42,282 bases of DNA from an uncultured Pelagibacteraceae bacterium (GTDB taxonomy: Bacteria; Pseudomonadota; Alphaproteobacteria; Pelagibacterales; Pelagibacteraceae): NCBI GenBank assembly GCA_902609685.1, contig CACLSR010000008.1, positions 1 to 42,282 on the forward strand, given 5' to 3'. This document shows, piece after piece, positions 1 to 7,046 of the stretch. A program made the position numbers and the translations under genes. The notes beneath the pieces are model-generated. The model did not search any database, was not told where the DNA came from, and saw nothing but the letters and a program-made list of their open reading frames with translations. Numbering within the stretch: the first letter of the stretch is position 1; every line of letters begins with the position of its first letter.

Positions 1-2
1 CT

Positions 3-332
3 AATTATATTAATAAATTTAAATTTGAAGGTAAAACTAAAGTAGATGAATTATATAATTTCATTAAACAGATTAATAAAAATTTTTCTTTTGAATTAAA
101 ATTAATTAAATGGGACTCTGGGGATGAAATTGATACTGGCGAAGGTCATGGTAGAAGAATTTATAGCGATTATGGAGGGTTTGATACTGGCTATATGCCT
201 TTTGAAATTCATAAAGATGATCCCAAAAAAGGGGGAATTATTACTAAAGATACCTCCATTTCTTGGATTGATGAACAAAGTTATTTGGAATGGTCTAAAA
301 TTGGTGATGTAATTTCCTCTAGACAGCCATAA
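3..332 (+). CDS. Hypothetical protein, 3' end only
   Basis: An open frame enters from the left edge of the window and ends at TAA 330-332, giving about 109 residues with no start visible, so the gene begins upstream. The visible part is mixed, fairly acidic and aromatic (for example GEGHGRRIYSDYGGF in the middle and EQSYLEWSKIGD near the end), which looks like a soluble globular protein. I do not recognise the family. Its stop codon lies inside the hairpin of a terminator, so it closes a transcription unit separate from the sigma-factor gene that follows. Codon use matches the rest of the window. Confidence 0.6.
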   Translation, partial: NYINKFKFEGKTKVDELYNFIKQINKNFSFELKLIKWDSGDEIDTGEGHGRRIYSDYGGFDTGYMPFEIHKDDPKKGGIITKDTSISWIDEQSYLEWSKIGDVISSRQP

Positions 333-347
333 TTTTGCTGTTTTTTT
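321..347 (+). terminator. Rho-independent terminator
   Basis: A 5-bp stem ACAGC (323-327) / GCTGT (337-341), extendable by A-T and G-T pairs at its base, is followed directly by a run of seven T (341-347). The stop codon of the upstream gene lies in the loop. It should end transcription coming from the left edge. Confidence 0.6.
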
Positions 348-377
348 GTAGTATAAGAATATTAAGAATATAAAAGT

Positions 378-405
378 TATACACTTAAAAAGTGTATATT
401 TCTTT
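378..405 (+). other. Perfect inverted repeat before the sigma-factor gene
   Basis: TATACACTT (378-386) and AAGTGTATA (390-398) form a perfect 9-bp inverted repeat around an AAA centre, followed by TTTCTTT. It could be a second, weaker terminator or a palindromic operator for the gene starting at 490. The sequence alone does not decide between these. Confidence 0.4.
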
Positions 406-489
406 AAGAGATTATTGAAAAAAATATAAATAATACCTATTTATATACTAAGACACTAAGAAAATAACATTGATTGCCTCCCTTATGAT

Positions 490-1365
490 ATGGGCAACAA
501 AACCTCAAAAAGTGTCTTGGAACACTCTAAAATCAACCGTGAGATAGTTGATTGCATTGAAAAAATGCAATCCATTAATCTTTTTGCAAAAGACGTTTTG
601 TCTGAAGATCAAGAGTATAGTCTTTTAAAAGAAGCAAAATCTGATGACGAAAAAATTTCTAAAAAAGCTACAGATAAATTAAGTAGATATTTTTCAAAAT
701 TCGCATTTAAACACGCCAAAATCAAATTCAACTCTATTGGAAAAAAAATAAATTTTGAGGATTTATTTGCTGAAGCAAATGTTGGTATTCTTATAGCAAT
801 TAAAAACTTCAAAATAGAGAAATGGGGTATCCAACAAGAAAATGGTGTTAAACTTAGATTTTCTTCTTACGCACAATGGTGGGTTAAGAATACATTAAAT
901 GATTATTGTTTAAAAAATTCTTCAAGTATCAAATTTTGTACAACTAAAGAAGATGAAAAAGTATTTTATAATATAGCATCTACTATAAATGAATTAAAAA
1001 TTAACAAATCATGCTGTGATCTTGATAATAAAGAGATTTCAAGAGTTGCAAAGAAATTGAAGGTTAAAGATTATAATGTCAAAAAATATATCAATTCTAT
1101 AAATGTTTCAAATTCTGAGATAGATATTGAAAATTATTTCTTTAATAATTCTTTAATTAGATCTAATGAAGATCAATTAAAAATTGACTCAATAATTGAC
1201 GCAAAAAGACTTTTAAGTGATAAAGAATATAATGTCTTTAATTACTACTTAGCTGGTTACGGTTTAGAAAATATAGCTGAAAAATTTAAGTCAAACAAAG
1301 AGTCTGTGAGACAATTAATTATTTCATCAAAAACAAAATTAAATACAGAAAAAAAATTAATTTAA
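490..1365 (+). CDS. Divergent RpoH-like sigma factor
   Basis: A sigma-70 family protein of 291 residues, close in size to RpoH (about 285-300). Region 2 is clear: DLFAEANVGI at 91-100 (region 2.2) and SYAQWWVKNTL at 126-136 (region 2.4). Region 4.2 is a plausible helix-turn-helix at 259-277 (NIAEKF...ESVRQLI). The RpoH box, normally QRKLFFNLR, is degenerate here (DEKVFYN, 155-161), and about six extra residues (around WGIQQEN, 112-118) interrupt region 2. It would direct RNA polymerase to an alternative promoter set. It is too divergent for me to call it the main heat-shock factor, and it may be a paralogue. The ATG at 490 has no clear ribosome binding site. It reads toward the folded RNA and the nurA-herA operon, which makes self-contained regulation possible but unproven. 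Confidence 0.8.
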   Translation: MGNKTSKSVLEHSKINREIVDCIEKMQSINLFAKDVLSEDQEYSLLKEAKSDDEKISKKATDKLSRYFSKFAFKHAKIKFNSIGKKINFEDLFAEANVGILIAIKNFKIEKWGIQQENGVKLRFSSYAQWWVKNTLNDYCLKNSSSIKFCTTKEDEKVFYNIASTINELKINKSCCDLDNKEISRVAKKLKVKDYNVKKYINSINVSNSEIDIENYFFNNSLIRSNEDQLKIDSIIDAKRLLSDKEYNVFNYYLAGYGLENIAEKFKSNKESVRQLIISSKTKLNTEKKLI

Positions 1366-1438
1366 CCCTACTTATTAATTATGCGTTTTAACTTTAAACA
1401 TAAACTTAACAACAGGAGGTCCACTTCAAATAACGTAA

Positions 1439-1553
1439 TTAGCTTTAGTAAAAGCAGCTGTCGAGTAGCGGCAACGCCTCGTACCCTTGGGTCCCTTCAT
1501 TTTCCTTTCTTTCATAACCAAGGGTCTTTCAACAGCTGCAATACTAAGGCTAA
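1439..1553 (+). ncRNA. Structured RNA with a three-way junction
   Basis: A G+C-rich patch in an A+T-rich gap folds cleanly. Closing stem: 1439-1450 pairs with 1542-1553 (12 bp with one U-G), a small internal loop, then GCAGCTGT (1454-1461) with ACAGCTGC (1532-1539). Inside sit two hairpins. One is CGAG/CTCG plus GCG/CGC capped by a GCAA tetraloop (1462-1481). The other is ACCCTTGG (1483-1490) with CCAAGGGT (1518-1525), closing a pyrimidine-rich 27-base loop. The GNRA loop and the U-G pair only make sense on the plus strand. AGGAGG at 1414-1419 could pair with CCTTC in that loop as a pseudoknot. It does not look to me like tmRNA, 6S RNA, SRP RNA, RNase P RNA or a riboswitch I know. It may be a leader of the nurA mRNA or a separate small RNA. 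The whole gap 1366-1718 otherwise holds only an A+T hairpin at 1631-1649. Confidence 0.65.
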
Positions 1554-1718
1554 AAACAAAATTACTAAAATTCATTTAAGAAGCTTTACTAGTAGAAAAT
1601 CATGCTGGGTATTTAAACAAATCTTAAGAAGAAAATTTCATAAATTTTCAAATAAAAAATTAACTATTCGAACAAATATTCGAGGAACTAAAATTCAATA
1701 TTTTTGTGGAGCAAACCG

Positions 1719-3032
1719 ATGAGTAACGAAACAGATATTAAAAATAAAATAAAATCAAACTCATCTTTATTTACGAATTTTGTAAAAAATGCTGTTTCAG
1801 CATCTCCAAAAGTACAAAATAACTTTCTAGATGTTAGCGCTCAAGTTGCCCTTACTATTCAGAAAATTTTAGAAGATGCAGATTTAATTACAAACCTTGA
1901 GTACAAAGGGAAAGATTTCTGGTCTGAAAATAAATGTAAAACTTCATGCTTTGTTGATGGTGGAGTTGATAAAACATCTATAATCAGTAGTGCACCACTT
2001 AGTATAAGAACTGGCAGCTACATCGTTAAGCCAGATGCTGCAGATAAAAATAGAGAATTCTTTGAGGAAAGTATGGTGTTTTTAGGTGATCTATATGACC
2101 CTAAAAATGAACTCTATGACTTTGCTGAGGATGACTTTGATGAAGATCAAATGCTTAACAAGAAAAAAGATGGAGCTAGAATAATTTTTGAGGCAGTTAC
2201 TATTGTTAAACACATTTTGTTAAATAGAAAATTTGATTACTGTTTTTTACATGGCCCTATTGAAGCAACTGTAATGCCATTTACTGTAATGGGTTTTCCA
2301 ACATTTACTAAATTTGCTGTAGAAAATATGCTGCCTTTTTACAATAAAAATAAGCTTAATGCAGAAGCAAGACATTTCATCAATGTCTATTTAGAGGCCC
2401 TTAATTCAATTAAAAAAAGTAAGTTTCCTATTTACGGAATTGTGGAAACATCTAATTCAGCACCTTACATCAAAAACTTACTTTTTAACTATAAGTCTAA
2501 AGGAACTATTTCAGAAAAAGATTTTAAAAGCACTCTTGCAACTATCAAAAACTACAAAATTACAGACTCTCACTTACTAGAAATAATTCTACAAAGTGGC
2601 CAGGCAATTAAACCTCTTGAAGTAAAAAAACAAATTAAAGGATTTAGCGTTACTTCAGGATCGGCTTGGGAAGAAAAAATGGACTCTTTTCCAAGTGTTC
2701 ATATCGGATATATTAAAATCAATGATCATTCAGCTCCAATTAGAATTGAATCATTAAATCCATCAAAAAACTTAATTAAAGATTATGAATATATCTTAGC
2801 AACAGCAAGATTATTACCTAACTATGGTTTTCCAGTAGGTTTAAATGTAGTCGATAAATTTGCCAAAATTCCAAATTGGATGAGTAAGGCCTCAAGAAAA
2901 TATTATGCAACTCATTTATTAAAACAAGCTATCAGAAGTAAAGATCAGAACACAATCAGTTTAGCAGTAAAGATTTTATCAAAAAAAGTAAGGTCTTGGA
3001 GAAATAGACCATTAGGAGGGTTAGCAAGATAA
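1719..3032 (+). CDS. nurA: NurA-like 5'-3' nuclease
   Basis: A 437-residue protein of the NurA family, nucleases that work with the HerA translocase to resect DNA ends in archaea and some bacteria. The family metal-binding start of the core is visible as FVDGG at 78-82 (Asp80), followed by beta-rich segments, an internal GIVETSNSAPY segment and the C-terminal HIGYIKI...APIRIESL block that resembles the last conserved NurA strand. The ATG at 1719 is preferred over an in-frame TTG at 1704 because GGAG at 1708-1711 sits at ribosome-binding distance from it. The stop overlaps the herA start by one base, so the two are translationally coupled. It lies 353 bases after the sigma-factor gene, behind the folded RNA. 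Confidence 0.8.
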   Translation: MSNETDIKNKIKSNSSLFTNFVKNAVSASPKVQNNFLDVSAQVALTIQKILEDADLITNLEYKGKDFWSENKCKTSCFVDGGVDKTSIISSAPLSIRTGSYIVKPDAADKNREFFEESMVFLGDLYDPKNELYDFAEDDFDEDQMLNKKKDGARIIFEAVTIVKHILLNRKFDYCFLHGPIEATVMPFTVMGFPTFTKFAVENMLPFYNKNKLNAEARHFINVYLEALNSIKKSKFPIYGIVETSNSAPYIKNLLFNYKSKGTISEKDFKSTLATIKNYKITDSHLLEIILQSGQAIKPLEVKKQIKGFSVTSGSAWEEKMDSFPSVHIGYIKINDHSAPIRIESLNPSKNLIKDYEYILATARLLPNYGFPVGLNVVDKFAKIPNWMSKASRKYYATHLLKQAIRSKDQNTISLAVKILSKKVRSWRNRPLGGLAR

Positions 3033-4714
3033 TGAATACTAAAAAATGGAAATCTATTGGTACTGTTTTGGGTGAAACAAATATAAGTGAATTTTACTTT
3101 AGCCTAAAGAACTATAAAGCTAAAAAGGGTGACATTATTACTACAGAGTCAAAAGTTCCATCAAGTGAGGGAAAAATTGAAGAAGTAACAGTTTGGGGTA
3201 AAATTTCCTCAATTGAAAGCACAAATGTTTTCTTTCCAACTGAAGCTGCTCAAGAATTAACAAATGAAAATATTAATATTAGAGACACTATTCTTCCAAC
3301 AACTAGAGATGAGCTAATTTGTAAAGTTATTATCTTGGGTTTTACTTTGAAAAATAACTTAAAATTAATGCCTTTAAACTATCCTGTAAGACCTGCTGCA
3401 CCAGTGAGTTATCCATCTAGTGAAGATGTAGAGGCTTTATTGATCTCTGATTTAAACTCTGAACATCCGTTATTTATTGGAAGTTTACTAGCTAGAGATG
3501 CAGTTAAAATTAAAATTGATGCTGATAATTTAGTATCACGTCATGTTTCAATATTTGGAATGTCAGGTTCTGGTAAAACAGTAATGGTTAGAAGAATAAT
3601 GGATGAGCTTTTAAAGAAAAAGTATCCAATGCTAGTACTTGATATTCATGGTGATTATTTAGGATTTATTCAAAAACAAAAAAAACTATATCCTAAAAAT
3701 GAAGTTAAATTATTTTATCCTAATTTATCTGTTAGCTCAGATGACAAAGAAATTATTTATACATTAATTGATAAACTTGGAAACTCATTAACAGATCCTC
3801 AAAAAGATTTTTTAAGCTCACTATTAGAAAAAGTAAAATACGAAGGTGGTAGTTTACTTAAGTATATCGAGCTATTAGTTAGAAAAGCTAGAGAGTATGC
3901 ATCAGACTCCTCAAAATCTTTTAAAAATATTCGTCCAGCTTCAATGTATGTTGTGGTTAGAAGTCTTGGCCAAGTTGCAAAAAAGTTAAAAAATATGGAG
4001 CAAACTAACTTTAGACATAGACAAAAAATGAGTAAATTAAAGTTCGAAGAATTACCAGATGCTGCAACTGAACCAGAAAAAATTATTAATAAAGGTCAGT
4101 TAAGTATTTTATATCTTAAAGGATATGAAAACCTTCCAGCTAGTGCGATTGTATCAATATTATTGGAAAATCTATTTAAACATAGACAAGAAGTAGAAGA
4201 AGAAATCCCACCATTTTTAACTATAATTGAAGAGGCCCACAATTTTATCCCTTCAAGATCTGAAGACAAAGATAATCTTCCATCTGTTGATACTATAAGA
4301 AAAGTAATTACTGAAGGTAGAAAATTTGGAACCGGAATAATGATTATTTCCCAAAGGCCATCAAGATTAGATGAAACCATTGCTTCACAATGCAATAGTC
4401 AAATTGTATTTAGAATGGTTAATCAAAAAGATCAGAGAGCAACTACAAGAGACTCAGAAACTTTAAGTGTAGATGATTCTAAACAATTGCCTAATCTTGC
4501 GAACGGCCAGGGTATAATAAGTGGACAAGTAGTAAATTTTTCTCTCCCAGTTCAAATTAAATTTGATGCTGAATTAATCAATGATGATATCGGAAATGAA
4601 AACTTTATCTCAGCTGTAGAAAATTGGGATGACAAAGAATCTGTTAAACAAAGAAAAAAATTTGCTAAAGATTTCTCTAATATCACTTCAATTGATAGAC
4701 GGAGAGCTAATTGA
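3032..4714 (+). CDS. herA: HerA-like hexameric DNA helicase/translocase
   Basis: A 560-residue ATPase of the HerA/FtsK superfamily. The N-terminal 120 or so residues fit the HAS-barrel, followed by Walker A GMSGSGKT (176-183), DIHGDY (204-209), a Walker B-type block ending in IIEEAHNFIP near residue 400, and the HerA signature with GRKFGTG and SQRPSRLDE. In archaea HerA forms a hexamer that pumps DNA and drives NurA, and the partner is encoded immediately upstream. GGAGGG at 3015-3020 serves as ribosome binding site. A role in end resection, recombination or defence against foreign DNA is possible; HerA is known from several bacterial anti-phage systems, but no Sir2 or DUF4297 partner is present here. 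Confidence 0.88.
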   Translation: MNTKKWKSIGTVLGETNISEFYFSLKNYKAKKGDIITTESKVPSSEGKIEEVTVWGKISSIESTNVFFPTEAAQELTNENINIRDTILPTTRDELICKVIILGFTLKNNLKLMPLNYPVRPAAPVSYPSSEDVEALLISDLNSEHPLFIGSLLARDAVKIKIDADNLVSRHVSIFGMSGSGKTVMVRRIMDELLKKKYPMLVLDIHGDYLGFIQKQKKLYPKNEVKLFYPNLSVSSDDKEIIYTLIDKLGNSLTDPQKDFLSSLLEKVKYEGGSLLKYIELLVRKAREYASDSSKSFKNIRPASMYVVVRSLGQVAKKLKNMEQTNFRHRQKMSKLKFEELPDAATEPEKIINKGQLSILYLKGYENLPASAIVSILLENLFKHRQEVEEEIPPFLTIIEEAHNFIPSRSEDKDNLPSVDTIRKVITEGRKFGTGIMIISQRPSRLDETIASQCNSQIVFRMVNQKDQRATTRDSETLSVDDSKQLPNLANGQGIISGQVVNFSLPVQIKFDAELINDDIGNENFISAVENWDDKESVKQRKKFAKDFSNITSIDRRRAN

Positions 4715-5037
4715 TACCAGATCCGTACCTACTTAAAGCAATATTATTTGCTGCAAAAGCTACATTAATTTTTCAAGCATGCTTAGTGTTTTACTTTTTT
4801 GGAAAAGATGAAAAAGTTCCTTATGCTGCTAGGAACATATTTTTTGTATTAGCTAATGCAGGATGTTTATTCTTAGCAAGTGGTATAATTCAAGAAAACT
4901 CTTTCTTAATCAAATCTGGTATTTTTATCCTAATAGCTCAAGGTTTGATTGATGCTCATTTCATCATCGCAAGATACGAAAGAATTAAGAAAATTGAAAA
5001 GGAAATAGAGAATGAAAAATCAGATGCAAAAAAATAA
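4711..5037 (+). CDS. Small membrane protein in the nurA-herA run
   Basis: A 108-residue protein with three hydrophobic stretches (about residues 8-27, 43-60 and 67-85) and a charged C-terminal tail rich in Lys and Glu that could be a short coiled coil. The start is TTG at 4711, which overlaps the herA stop TGA by four bases; this coupling is why I accept a non-ATG start. I recognise no family. Its place in the operon suggests a membrane anchor or accessory for the nuclease-translocase pair, but that is inference only. Confidence 0.6.
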   Translation: MIPDPYLLKAILFAAKATLIFQACLVFYFFGKDEKVPYAARNIFFVLANAGCLFLASGIIQENSFLIKSGIFILIAQGLIDAHFIIARYERIKKIEKEIENEKSDAKK

Positions 5038-5209
5038 ATTCCTAATTCAATGTCCCGCCTGTGAAGGTTCAAAAAAGGTAAAAAATGTAAAAACAATAAT
5101 TCAAATCGGTAAGTTCTATTTAGGTAAAGAAGTCATGGAAGAATGTAAGCTTTGCTCTGAAAAAACTTTAAAGCAAGTTTTTGAATTAGATGGGGATACA
5201 ATTCATTAA
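5012..5209 (+). CDS. Small zinc-ribbon protein
   Basis: A 65-residue protein with two CxxC pairs, CPAC at 14-17 and CKLC at 45-48, spaced as in a zinc ribbon or half of a DnaJ-type zinc finger. It overlaps the previous membrane-protein gene by 26 bases and the next gene by one base. A second in-frame ATG at 5024 could be the real start. It likely binds one zinc ion. Its function is unknown. Confidence 0.6.
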   Translation: MKNQMQKNKFLIQCPACEGSKKVKNVKTIIQIGKFYLGKEVMEECKLCSEKTLKQVFELDGDTIH

Positions 5210-5493
5210 TGACAAAAGTAATTTCTATTGATGATATGGAAATCGAATTTGAAAAACAAAATACTGAAAGTATATGCAAGTGGTGTGTCTATATTCGAGT
5301 TAGAAAGAAGGACAAAGATCAATTAATTTTTATGTTTAAAACTAATCATAAACCTCTTACAAGATTTACATACAATTCAGGTAATATTATCAAAAAATCA
5401 AAAAAAACTTTAGCAGAAATTTTGAATGATACAATGGAGGATATAGAAGAACTTAAAACTATAGAGAAAAAAATAAATGATGAAAAAGATTAA
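5209..5493 (+). CDS. Hypothetical protein, 94 aa
   Basis: A small soluble protein with a single CxxC (CKWC, 23-26), a beta-rich middle and a charged helical C-terminus (TMEDIEELKTIEKKIND). The ATG overlaps the preceding TAA by one base, and the 3' end overlaps the following gene by 17 bases, so it belongs to the same transcription unit. I do not recognise it. Confidence 0.55.
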   Translation: MTKVISIDDMEIEFEKQNTESICKWCVYIRVRKKDKDQLIFMFKTNHKPLTRFTYNSGNIIKKSKKTLAEILNDTMEDIEELKTIEKKINDEKD

Positions 5494-6058
5494 TTTCTAT
5501 ATTTTTTTTTTATTGAATGTCATTTATTTGTCATTAATTATAAATCATAACAATTTATCTTTTGCTGAGGAAAAATGGATAATTAAGAAGTATCAGAAGC
5601 TTTCTTATGCGAGAGTAGTAGGTGAGGTTCAGCCTGAAGATACTTTAAATTTTTTTATTCTTGCTGAAGACAATTGTAATAAAATTTGGAATACATTTTC
5701 ATTTTTAACTTTTGAGAAATCTGTAGAAACTGAATATTTATTACATAAAGAAATACCTATAAAACTTAATGGTATAGATCTAACTGCTAAGGTGGAAGAT
5801 ATCAAACCCTTCTCTAGGGGATATCAGATCATGTTTAGTATGGGAGTATTTCCAATTAAAGAATATGTGTATTTTTTAAATGAATTTTATTCTGAATTAA
5901 AAAAATTTGAGATTGAAATAGTAGATGGAGTTAATTTTAAAGCTGATAAATATTTTGATATTCGTATAAATAATTGGAAGTTAGAGAAACTTATTGTTTC
6001 AATTTCTAAAGCTAATAAACTATGTAGGGAAATAATAAATAATACTGAAAAAATATAA
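5477..6058 (+). CDS. Hypothetical exported protein
   Basis: A 193-residue protein with a lysine-containing N-terminus, a hydrophobic core at about 6-27 and a likely signal-peptidase site after SFA (about residue 30, followed by EEKW). The mature part is mixed alpha/beta with KLNGIDLTAKVEDIKPF near the middle and two Cys (one in EDNCNKIW, one near the C-terminus, KLCREI). It is predicted periplasmic. No family is recognised. The start is ATG 5477, with a second ATG directly after it. It overlaps the upstream gene by 17 bases. Confidence 0.6.
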   Translation: MMKKINFYIFFLLNVIYLSLIINHNNLSFAEEKWIIKKYQKLSYARVVGEVQPEDTLNFFILAEDNCNKIWNTFSFLTFEKSVETEYLLHKEIPIKLNGIDLTAKVEDIKPFSRGYQIMFSMGVFPIKEYVYFLNEFYSELKKFEIEIVDGVNFKADKYFDIRINNWKLEKLIVSISKANKLCREIINNTEKI

Positions 6059-6061
6059 TTT

Positions 6062-6232
6062 ATGACAAAGAAAAAGGTTAAAAAACCTAGGCAAAATGGT
6101 CTAACGATGTCTCAGATTGAAAGTTATCTTAAAAAATCTAAGGGAAGCAAAAAATTATATTGGAAAGGTCGAAAGGACTCGTTCAAAGGATCTATGAGAT
6201 ACCAAGATTGGTTATTATCTTTAAAAAAATAA
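6062..6232 (+). CDS. Small basic protein, 56 aa
   Basis: ATG at 6062, three bases after the previous stop, opens a 56-residue frame ending at TAA 6230-6232. The product is very basic (starts MTKKKVKKPRQNG, with repeated Lys/Arg) and has aromatic residues (LYWKGR, RYQDWLL), suggesting nucleic-acid or ribosome binding. The only support is tight spacing in an operon and normal codon use, so it could be spurious. Confidence 0.45.
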   Translation: MTKKKVKKPRQNGLTMSQIESYLKKSKGSKKLYWKGRKDSFKGSMRYQDWLLSLKK

Positions 6233-6241
6233 TTAATAAAT

Positions 6242-6373
6242 ATGGATTTTTTTTTGGTTTTAAAAATATTGTTTGTTATTGGAGTGATGATCGCTCTATA
6301 TGCGATAATTAGAAATTTAGATATAATAAAGATTATTTTAGTTTACTTTAAAGATAAATTACTTGGAAAGTAA
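6242..6373 (+). CDS. Single-span membrane peptide, 43 aa
   Basis: ATG at 6242, nine bases after the previous stop, encodes 43 residues with one long hydrophobic stretch (FFLVLKILFVIGVMIALYAI) and a basic C-terminus (YFKDKLLGK). It is the last gene of the plus-strand run and its 3' end overlaps the 3' end of hisG on the other strand by 15 bases. No terminator is seen between them. Function is unknown. Confidence 0.4.
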   Translation: MDFFLVLKILFVIGVMIALYAIIRNLDIIKIILVYFKDKLLGK

Positions 6374-7045
6374 TTTAATTAAATTATTTAAATTCTTTTT
6401 CTTTACATTTTTTTTTGAAGTTAAAAGACAAGCTTGAGATTTTAAAATTTCACCATCCTTCAAAATACGTAAATTGTTTGCTTTTAAGGTCTCACCTGTG
6501 GATGTAATGTCAGTAATCAACTCAGCAGATCCAGTAAAAGGATAGGCCTCAGTAGCTCCTAAACTTTCAACTAACCTAAATTGTGTAACACCTTTTGAGA
6601 ACAAAAAATCTTGTGTTAAATTTGGATATTTAGTTGCAACCCGAATTCTTTTTTTTTTAATATCTCTAAATTCAAAAGCAATTTCCTCAAGATCAGCAAT
6701 AGTCTGAACATCAATCCAAGGATCTGGAATTGCTACCACTAAATTTGCTCTTCCAAAATTAAGTTTTTTGGCAACATTTATTTTATTTTGGACACTTATT
6801 CCACTTTCTTTTAATAAATCAAAACCAGAAAAACCAATATCTAAAGAGCTATCACCTAGTCTTTCAATAATTTCTCTAGCATGTAGATATAAAATCTTAA
6901 CATATGGTTTATTTTTAATTGATCCAATTAAATCTCTTTCTCCTCTTTCAGATATAATTTTCAATTTTTTTTTCTTAAAGATTTTTAAAACATCTGCCCT
7001 AAGTCGACCTTTACTTGGAATACCTATATTGATTAAATTTTTCAT
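6359..7045 (-). CDS. hisG: ATP phosphoribosyltransferase, short form
   Basis: It catalyses the first step of histidine synthesis, ATP plus PRPP to phosphoribosyl-ATP. At 228 residues it is the short HisG form, which lacks the C-terminal regulatory domain and needs HisZ. The N-terminal GIPSKGRL (8-15), DIGFSGFD (69-76) and the PRPP-site block ending in TGSAELITDITSTGETL (171-187) are all present. It lies one base after hisZ, the partner subunit, at the end of the tRNA-His-hisS-hisZ-hisG unit. Its 3' end overlaps a small gene on the opposite strand. Confidence 0.95.
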   Translation of the reverse strand: MKNLINIGIPSKGRLRADVLKIFKKKKLKIISERGERDLIGSIKNKPYVKILYLHAREIIERLGDSSLDIGFSGFDLLKESGISVQNKINVAKKLNFGRANLVVAIPDPWIDVQTIADLEEIAFEFRDIKKKRIRVATKYPNLTQDFLFSKGVTQFRLVESLGATEAYPFTGSAELITDITSTGETLKANNLRILKDGEILKSQACLLTSKKNVKKKNLNNLIKLLSK

Positions 7046-7046
7046 T

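Noticed and set aside
124-312. A 62-codon frame inside the first gene
   Set aside because: It is another frame within the longer partial gene at 3-332, whose composition is protein-like.
1631-1649. A+T hairpin GAAAATTT-CAT-AAATTTTC as terminator of the folded RNA
   Set aside because: It is followed by A-rich, not T-rich, sequence on the plus strand, and such A+T palindromes are common by chance here.
1381-1722. A 113-codon plus-strand open frame over the folded RNA
   Set aside because: The product has no Asp or Glu at all, is odd in composition, overlaps the start of nurA in another frame, and the DNA shows compensating RNA stems instead.
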